From Candidatus Thalassarchaeaceae archaeon (GTDB taxonomy: Archaea; Thermoplasmatota; Poseidoniia; Poseidoniales; Thalassarchaeaceae), in assembly GCA_029250565.1 (NCBI GenBank), contig JAQXFA010000011.1, forward strand, positions 1-12,843: a DNA stretch of 12,843 nucleotides, given 5' to 3'. The notes under the pieces are model-generated. The model was not told the origin of the DNA, ran no database searches, and saw only the letters and a list, made by a program, of their open reading frames with translations. This document shows, one piece after another, positions 8,001-12,843 of the stretch. Positions within the stretch are counted from its first letter, which is position 1; each line of letters opens with the position of its first letter. The position numbers and the translations under genes are program-made.

Positions 8001-11000
8001 CTCTGGAGTCTCCAGTAAGTGGTACTTGGCTGAGGTCTATTTGAATAATTCCAATACACTTCTCACTACTAGTTGGTCCACCTGTGCAACCTTCTCCAAT
8101 CTTCAGTGCATCGGTTTGGTAGTTCGTAGAAGGGTTACCTTCGCTTATGTATGTGTCATCAACCGTTGGATGGTTGAATTCTTCAACATCATCTCCTTCT
8201 TGATAATCCATGGTCCAAATATTGTTTCCTGAAAACTGAGTATTTGGGCCTCCTATTCCAAATGCCCAAGTTGATGAGCGCGGTCCTAAAATAGAGCCGT
8301 TAATACCTTGAATATTCCAATAGTATACACCACCTTCTTCCAAGTCCCATCCAGGGGTAAAGGTAGCAATAGTTGTGGGGGTAGAGAATAATCCTTGATT
8401 GCTGGTTGCGTTCCATGAATAGAACATATTGGAATCAGTTGAGTTCCACATTCTAACAATGTATCCCGTTGTATCACCTGCATGATTCCATGTTAGATCC
8501 GGCCTTACAGGCGCATCAAGTAGGAAATCATCGTATTGTGAAACCGAGTAGATTACCTGTTGGTCTGTTGGCCATGATAGCACCGGGGTTCCAGGTGGTG
8601 CTGTCCCATTTTGGTTGTCAACATAACCAATTACAAGTTGTGGCCGATAAGCACTAGCACTTGCTTCAGAAGATGTGAATTGTAGATATCCAGAGTAATT
8701 CGGGGCTTTGATTGCCATTGAAACAGTGCCATTATGGCCTGCTGCTTGCACTAGTGTAGTAACATCCCAATCGTACCAAACACCTCCAAACCCGCTTACT
8801 GATTGGCTGAGGGTTGATGCTGCTGTTGAGTTACAATTAGTTGCGAGTGAGAACGAATTCCAAGTATCCGTTTCTGAGAACGAATTACATTCGTGTATTC
8901 CAACGGTTGCGGTTCCAGATGTAGAATAGCCGGAGCGGTACATCTTCAGAGAAACAGTAGTTGCGAGCATATTGGGTGGGAATGGTAATTCACTGAGATC
9001 AAACTGAATCAATGCTACAGAATCTTGACCTGATTGGAATGGTGAGTTGCCAACCGCAAGTGTTGAGTTACTTCCTTGAGGGGTGTTAGTGCCCGCATTA
9101 GGGGTAGAGTCAATCCAAGTATCTGGGACCGTTGGTAAATATCCACTTGAGGAGAACACAGAACCGCGGCTCATTGATACAGTGTGGTTACCAAGTCCGT
9201 CATCACTACCTTGGTCAGCAGGAACTCTGAATTCTCCACCATCTGTCCAATTCCCCACATAATCGCCAATTATTGGCCGCACTCTCCAATGTAGCCAAGC
9301 ATCAGCCCAACCAGCCCATCCAGGGGGCAAGTCTCCTTGAACATCAATTGTATATGAGAGTGGATTAGTACCAAAACTTCCATCATAGCTTAGTGCATTG
9401 CTTGAGTCAAGAGTGTTGGTGGTGCTTGCTACGAAACTTGTGTGTGAACTCAATTGAACTTGCCACGCACTCACGTTTGAAGGAGCCGGGTGTGACCATT
9501 GTAGAGTCACAGGGTCTCTTGCAGAGGGCCTTTCAGCGCCGATTTCCCACAAGGTTGAGGTGATTGAAGGGACGGGGTTAGTTGCATCTGCAGGTAGCCA
9601 TTGAGTTCCAATACGGTGAGTGATATTGAGTACTGGGCGTAGTTCTCTATCTACTGTGTATTCTGAACTGTGGAATTGTTTAACGATGGTGTTTGAAGTG
9701 CTGCTTCCAGTGAATGCAAGTAGTAACGTATCGTCACCGCGAATACGGGCAGCTTGCATTAGTTGTGTGACATTCCATGAATACCATCCTGAGCCGTAAA
9801 CAGTCACGGAGTCAACAACCCCTCCAATAGAGGGATTAGGCCACGGGATTGTTGCATTCAGATTGTTATACGTGGCTTGCGATTCTGTGAAATTAGCAAG
9901 TAGTGGATGAACAGTCATAGTCATTGAATTGGATGAAGTTGGTGAACAGCTGTTGCAATACATTTCTACATCAGCAGTAATGACTTCCCATGGGTTAGGG
10001 ATTGGCAACGAGGACATATCAATTCTCATCACACTCCAAGATTCATGGTTAGTATTGGATGTTGAGGGGCTTCTACCAACTGAAAGTGTCTGACTATTTC
10101 CTGTATTGCTGTTTGGTTGCCAAGAATTGAGCATAGTATCAGCGAAGGACATTGGCATAGACAAACGAGTCAAAGCCCCACCTTCAATAACTCTCAAACG
10201 AGCATCTGTTGAATTTACTTCTGAGCCTAGTGCATTAGGTACATCGAAGGTGAAACTACTGCTTCTGTTTCCATAGATGTCATCCTTGATAGTTTGGACA
10301 AACCAACGTTGATTAGAATCGGTGGCGAAGTTAAATCCAGGGGTCCATGTCATATTTGTTAGGTCAAATCCAGCATCCATTCTACTGTCAAATATCTGGT
10401 ATCCATCTCTAACATCATCGCTATCATTGTAGATGAAAAGTCTCCATCCGTCAACACTTGATGATGTAGCATGAGTCCATGACAGTAAGGGTGCTTGGTT
10501 ACTCCCTAGTGCATGTCCAGAGATATCCCAAGTAATATTTCCGTTTGCTGGATCCAAAAGTGAAGGTGTGCCAACTGACGCCGAGCCAGTGCCGTTTCGA
10601 TACCAAAGTTTCAGGAATGGCCTGCTACTTTCCCAAGTGTAATCTGCGCTGTAGAACATTGCTTCAGCATAAGCATTAGTGTTAGAGCGCAAAGTCATGT
10701 TTACTCTGTTTTCTCCATCGGTGACAGCACCGTGAACTAATTCAGTTACATTGAGGCTGAACCAACTGGATGCAATCGGACTACCAATATCGATTAATGG
10801 TCCCACATCGCCGCTACCGATTCCTCCTGCTTGACTCCACATTGTTGTAGAATTATTACTTGCATCTCCTGTCCATGATGCCCCTGTAGCATTTGCATTC
10901 CAATTACGAAGTGTTCTGTGAACTGAGATGCGAGGTGCATATCCGTTTGTTGTTGAATTAACTGAGAACGGCCAAAGATGCAATTCTGCACTGACAATTC

Positions 11001-12843
11001 TCGCATTACTAGGTTGCGGTAGTTCACTCAATGGGAATGAGAGCATTGACGATTTAGGGCAATCAGAAGAGGTACACCCAACTACTAGATGGCCCGCTCC
11101 TTGGTGAGTTATGTTTCTATTTGCATTTGCATCTATCCATGTATCAGGAACATTTGGAATTCCTTGATTTGCTACAGCTGCGCCTGGCCTAATGACAATG
11201 TATGAGTTATCAGAGTCAAGAGAGCCACTCTCAATATTTGGTACAACGAAGTCTGCAACATTGCTCCAATTACCAAGTTGGTTTGTGAGAGAAGAACCTC
11301 GTACACGCCAATACCAAACTTCACTCGTACTGAGATTAGAAGATGGGGTATAGGTGTTGTTGAGGACATCAAAATCATTGATTTGAACCCATGAACGGGC
11401 TACTCTCAAGTTATTACTGTTGAATGTATTAGTGGTGTCCATTTCAACAACCCAGCCATTTGCCGATATACTTCCAGTATGGTTCCAAGTCAGTTCAGGA
11501 GTCTTATCAGGTGCGATGAGCATTCCAGTTGTTACTGACCAAACTCCATTGATTGGGGCGGCTGGTTGAGGTGGGTCGGGTACAGCCATTGAACCAGGGC
11601 TGTAATTGATGACAAGTTCGGGGTAATCTGCTGCACTTCCCGCATTTTCCTTGTCTGTCATTGCTGCTGCTCCTGAGCCTGTTCCAATAATTAGGAAGTC
11701 AACAGGGACATTCCATCGCATTGAATTCTGCATTGCAACGGTTACATTCCATGTGAACCATGTGGGGGTGCTTCCACCAGATATTGTGGTGGAATCAAGG
11801 AGTTGTCCACGATCGGAACCAGATGCTCCAAACCCAGACCAATTGTTTGCTCCTTCGTAATTCTCCCAAGTTGCGCTTCCCTCATCCCATCGATGATTAA
11901 TCAATTCATACACTGATGCTGAAATAGAACCCGAAACATATGATGATTTCATCCTTAGCTCAACATCTGTTACAGCAAGACCGGGTGGTAAAATGTGGTT
12001 ACGTATATCGCATCCAAAGAGTGTATATTGACTACTTGATATTGATAATTCACCGGCATTATTGGATGAACTCGGGCCGAGACTGTCAATGTAAGTATCA
12101 GCACAGAAAGGCATTGCCATGGTGTTTGATGCATTGGAATGCCGAAGTCGGAATTGCCATGTATTGTTTGAAACCCAAGTTGAATTTATGGTTGAAAGGA
12201 AAAATCCTGGAGTTGAGGAATAGCCTCCCCAGTCACCATCCTCAATCCAACGAACTCGCCAATAGTAATCTTCACCGTAGTCAAGACCCCAACTTGATGG
12301 AATGGTAAATGTTCCAGCGGTTGTGTTGATTCCACTATTCGTATCACGACTATCAACACGATAGAATGGTCCTTGAGTAAAATCTTCATTACCGGCCAGT
12401 TCAATACGTACTTCGTCGTTTGTGTGACCAGTAGTTGACCAATTTAGGGTTGGTGTTAAATCGGCAGTCATGTTGTTGTTCACTACTGACCAAACACCTC
12501 GGCCATCAAGAGGTGATTGTACGGTAACAGTGTCAGTTGGGCCAGTCCCATCACCCCATGCATAGTTGATTATCATCTTTGGGCGTAGGGTATACGCGCC
12601 TTCTTCGCTTCCTGCGAATCTTGCCCATTCATTATTTGCTCCATTTGATTGTAAAAGTAAAGAAATCCCCTCTCCGGTTGCTGATTGGTGTATCCCTCTC
12701 ATGTATTCCTGGACTGCATATGTGACATCAAAATTGAAGACATTTCCCGATTTACCGCCATTAATAATATCCAAAGATGGACCAATATTGTTGGATAGCC
12801 CGCCATTCGGCCAAGATTGGTTGCCGGAATAATTGTCCCAAGA
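5074..12843 (-). CDS. Giant membrane-anchored surface protein with alternating DNRLRE and FN3-like modules and an Ig-like stalk; N-terminus beyond window
   Basis: At least 2589 residues (TAA at 5076-5074). The frame stays open to the right edge, and the edge residues are already inside a DNRLRE module, so the true start lies outside. Numbering from the TTG at 12774, which I do not accept as the start: partial DNRLRE 1-72; five DNRLRE modules at about 222-392, 543-726, 878-1053, 1216-1386 and 1537-1727; five FN3-like modules between them; about eight Ig-like modules at 1731-2443; a membrane helix at 2454-2478; a very acidic tail at 2484-2537; and a Trp-rich end (W-W-E-D...V-W-W-Y-R). Twelve cysteines occur as six local pairs, one per DNRLRE module and one in Ig module 6. 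By eye there are about fifty N-x-S/T sequons, suggesting a heavily N-glycosylated ectodomain. No catalytic motif is visible. Adhesion, glycan binding or a cell-wall role is inferred from the domain types. Confidence 0.93.
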   Translation of the reverse strand, partial: SWDNYSGNQSWPNGGLSNNIGPSLDIINGGKSGNVFNFDVTYAVQEYMRGIHQSATGEGISLLLQSNGANNEWARFAGSEEGAYTLRPKMIINYAWGDGTGPTDTVTVQSPLDGRGVWSVVNNNMTADLTPTLNWSTTGHTNDEVRIELAGNEDFTQGPFYRVDSRDTNSGINTTAGTFTIPSSWGLDYGEDYYWRVRWIEDGDWGGYSSTPGFFLSTINSTWVSNNTWQFRLRHSNASNTMAMPFCADTYIDSLGPSSSNNAGELSISSSQYTLFGCDIRNHILPPGLAVTDVELRMKSSYVSGSISASVYELINHRWDEGSATWENYEGANNWSGFGASGSDRGQLLDSTTISGGSTPTWFTWNVTVAMQNSMRWNVPVDFLIIGTGSGAAAMTDKENAGSAADYPELVINYSPGSMAVPDPPQPAAPINGVWSVTTGMLIAPDKTPELTWNHTGSISANGWVVEMDTTNTFNSNNLRVARSWVQINDFDVLNNTYTPSSNLSTSEVWYWRVRGSSLTNQLGNWSNVADFVVPNIESGSLDSDNSYIVIRPGAAVANQGIPNVPDTWIDANANRNITHQGAGHLVVGCTSSDCPKSSMLSFPLSELPQPSNARIVSAELHLWPFSVNSTTNGYAPRISVHRTLRNWNANATGASWTGDASNNSTTMWSQAGGIGSGDVGPLIDIGSPIASSWFSLNVTELVHGAVTDGENRVNMTLRSNTNAYAEAMFYSADYTWESSRPFLKLWYRNGTGSASVGTPSLLDPANGNITWDISGHALGSNQAPLLSWTHATSSSVDGWRLFIYNDSDDVRDGYQIFDSRMDAGFDLTNMTWTPGFNFATDSNQRWFVQTIKDDIYGNRSSSFTFDVPNALGSEVNSTDARLRVIEGGALTRLSMPMSFADTMLNSWQPNSNTGNSQTLSVGRSPSTSNTNHESWSVMRIDMSSLPIPNPWEVITADVEMYCNSCSPTSSNSMTMTVHPLLANFTESQATYNNLNATIPWPNPSIGGVVDSVTVYGSGWYSWNVTQLMQAARIRGDDTLLLAFTGSSTSNTIVKQFHSSEYTVDRELRPVLNITHRIGTQWLPADATNPVPSITSTLWEIGAERPSARDPVTLQWSHPAPSNVSAWQVQLSSHTSFVASTTNTLDSSNALSYDGSFGTNPLSYTIDVQGDLPPGWAGWADAWLHWRVRPIIGDYVGNWTDGGEFRVPADQGSDDGLGNHTVSMSRGSVFSSSGYLPTVPDTWIDSTPNAGTNTPQGSNSTLAVGNSPFQSGQDSVALIQFDLSELPFPPNMLATTVSLKMYRSGYSTSGTATVGIHECNSFSETDTWNSFSLATNCNSTAASTLSQSVSGFGGVWYDWDVTTLVQAAGHNGTVSMAIKAPNYSGYLQFTSSEASASAYRPQLVIGYVDNQNGTAPPGTPVLSWPTDQQVIYSVSQYDDFLLDAPVRPDLTWNHAGDTTGYIVRMWNSTDSNMFYSWNATSNQGLFSTPTTIATFTPGWDLEEGGVYYWNIQGINGSILGPRSSTWAFGIGGPNTQFSGNNIWTMDYQEGDDVEEFNHPTVDDTYISEGNPSTNYQTDALKIGEGCTGGPTSSEKCIGIIQIDLSQVPLTGDSRAHSGRLAIWLESVSAPTSGWMDITAYALLNSNFREDQANWNQASLGNNWTSAGIGAGSDRSTIALGTVRIMATSQAGWFYVDISGALAANVNETFSVVLIGTPQPVSQGTPQFTATFSNSEAANVGHRPTLSFNYTNVFDISLTGAGTTTSDTSVQISATLLDVDNQIISGDVEWTTSDGIINSTGFFTPDQIGNVTISARFGRVIITHTIIVQPGIPTTLIGGPLASTITSDESVSMWFNVLDANSNLVPGVALSFTVTNGSIAEGNSHTTPLGAITYMPWNIGIQWVNVTWSGGSLSLQIMVTEGLPDYIVMTGFPSIPAGETRDFNWTAYDAHDNPVTPYRLLSVNWTVEDGNISQVGEYTADKVGFWNLTFTTGYGLSIVQTIETTHGAILDLEVTPTTYSLTADEDLTIDTVRIDVRGNRLNVTLPATAWVISDGTLFEEAPVRWSPIGAATQTIDATLEGITTRIIISVTHGEAVGIDIRISSSEIVMSGDSVSIDAFNYDQHGNEWIGAIDVWEIDESMADQSWLIGSLAYAEFEAVTVGSWTVTATYMHNGVTAMTDSQLFTVEEGPLANIVLSGHGTQMTADETLALNPITRDQNENLLASDVLSWFIWDANSPTTQPPSCINWGNELTDTLRSNGYNWDASVEGTWKICAISGPYQTIVEVTVNHGEAAVLYQNPSANTLVAGATISIELSAADSDGNVFAIDVDWSGSPATDFTDEEDVGEYSWHGTSMGGYSLKYSYADKFGFWNVTVTPSTLETLEMTISPSTNVRQQETITIDVRAFDAFGNEIEVPDEATVYHGGELHVTTKVSNSQWQIYMLDEGQSEVTVVAQEKYDSEFVQVAQTMFGFFEAGGTLYYIGAGLLALIVVGVIATLVVLLKRAGADDEDDDEFYEEYESYDDVSEGEYDEPETLSDDYVEEEIQSESDGGESDPNISVDEDGTEWWEDEQGVWWYRSVDMDDWEVWED
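5446..7584 (-). repeat. About eight tandem Ig-like modules forming the membrane-proximal stalk of the giant protein
   Basis: Modules of about 80-100 residues lie at roughly 1731-1806, 1808-1896, 1899-1984, 1985-2068, 2069-2164, 2165-2268, 2269-2352 and 2356-2443 (numbered from the TTG at 12774). 'V-T-H-G' or a variant links one to the next. Module 6 carries an extra insertion with the only cysteine pair of this region (C2221, C2250). The order and individual features match the Ig array of the middle gene, supporting duplication of a whole ancestral gene. Confidence 0.75.
7594..12843 (-). repeat. Tandem DNRLRE + FN3-like repeat array, unit about 330 codons
   Basis: 'D-T-[W/Y/M]' starts of the five full DNRLRE modules lie 321-338 residues apart, i.e. 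about 1 kb of DNA per unit. Each DNRLRE module ends in a variant of 'S-x-[E/D]...R-P-x-L-x-[I/V]-x-Y' and is followed by an FN3-like module with 'P-x-L-x-W' near its start and 'Y-W-R-V-R' or a variant (F-V-Q, W-N-I-Q) near its end. The units are clearly diverged at DNA level, so recent amplification or assembly error is unlikely. The DNRLRE family has been linked to carbohydrate binding (CBM96-type); ligand residues cannot be assigned here. Confidence 0.8.

Noticed and set aside
11940..12308. Plus-strand open frame of 122 codons
   Set aside because: It overlaps the DNRLRE 1 and FN3-like 1 region of the giant gene on the opposite strand and reads as low-quality sequence with no family resemblance.
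7594..12843. The 1-kb periodic units as a recent DNA amplification or assembly artefact
   Set aside because: Units share short protein motifs but are clearly diverged in nucleotide and residue sequence, so they are old duplications.

Overview
The window is almost entirely coding on the minus strand. It holds three consecutive genes for very large, modular, secreted or membrane-anchored proteins, read right to left. The rightmost gene (12843 down to 5074) is cut at its 5' end by the window edge. The middle gene (4957 to 1274) is complete. The leftmost gene (about 1250 to 1) is cut at its 3' end and begins within a few tens of bases of its neighbour's stop. No credible gene lies on the plus strand; the open frames there are shadows of the long minus-strand genes. 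No RNA genes, insertion sequences, CRISPR arrays or attachment sites were seen.

The proteins are built from three kinds of extracellular module. The first is the DNRLRE-type beta domain, recognised by an opening 'D-T-W-I-D', a middle 'W-x-x-[N/D]-V-T' and a closing 'S-S-E...R-P-x-L-x-[I/V]-x-Y'. The second is a fibronectin-III-like module with 'P-x-L-x-W' and 'Y-W-R-V-R'. The third is a bacterial-Ig-like (Big) module of about 80-100 residues with a 'D-x-x-G-N' turn. In the two genes whose ends are visible, the modules are followed by one C-terminal membrane helix, a basic stop-transfer patch and a cytoplasmic tail ending in a tryptophan-rich acidic motif. The expected topology is type I: the array outside, the tail inside.

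Region by region: 12843-7594 codes for alternating DNRLRE and FN3-like modules with a period of about 330 residues. 7584-5446 codes for about eight Ig-like modules, followed by the helix and an acidic tail to 5077. 5073-4958 is a 116-base spacer with a perfect 26-bp palindrome and a small hairpin overlapping the next gene's ribosome binding site. 4957-1274 codes for signal peptide, one DNRLRE, about eight Ig-like modules, helix and a long Q/M/P/E-rich tail. 1250-1 codes for a signal peptide and four Ig-like modules before the edge.

The organism is probably a marine archaeon, most likely Marine Group II Euryarchaeota (Ca. Poseidoniales). This is an inference from the style of the proteins (giant DNRLRE/Ig arrays with Trp-rich acidic tails, many N-glycosylation sequons) and from a Shine-Dalgarno sequence of AGGTGAG type. 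No phylogenetic marker gene is present. The genes look like a paralogous set made by duplication and by gain or loss of modules, probably co-transcribed. A role in the cell envelope, in adhesion or in glycan binding fits, but no enzyme, binding site or secretion partner in the window fixes the function.
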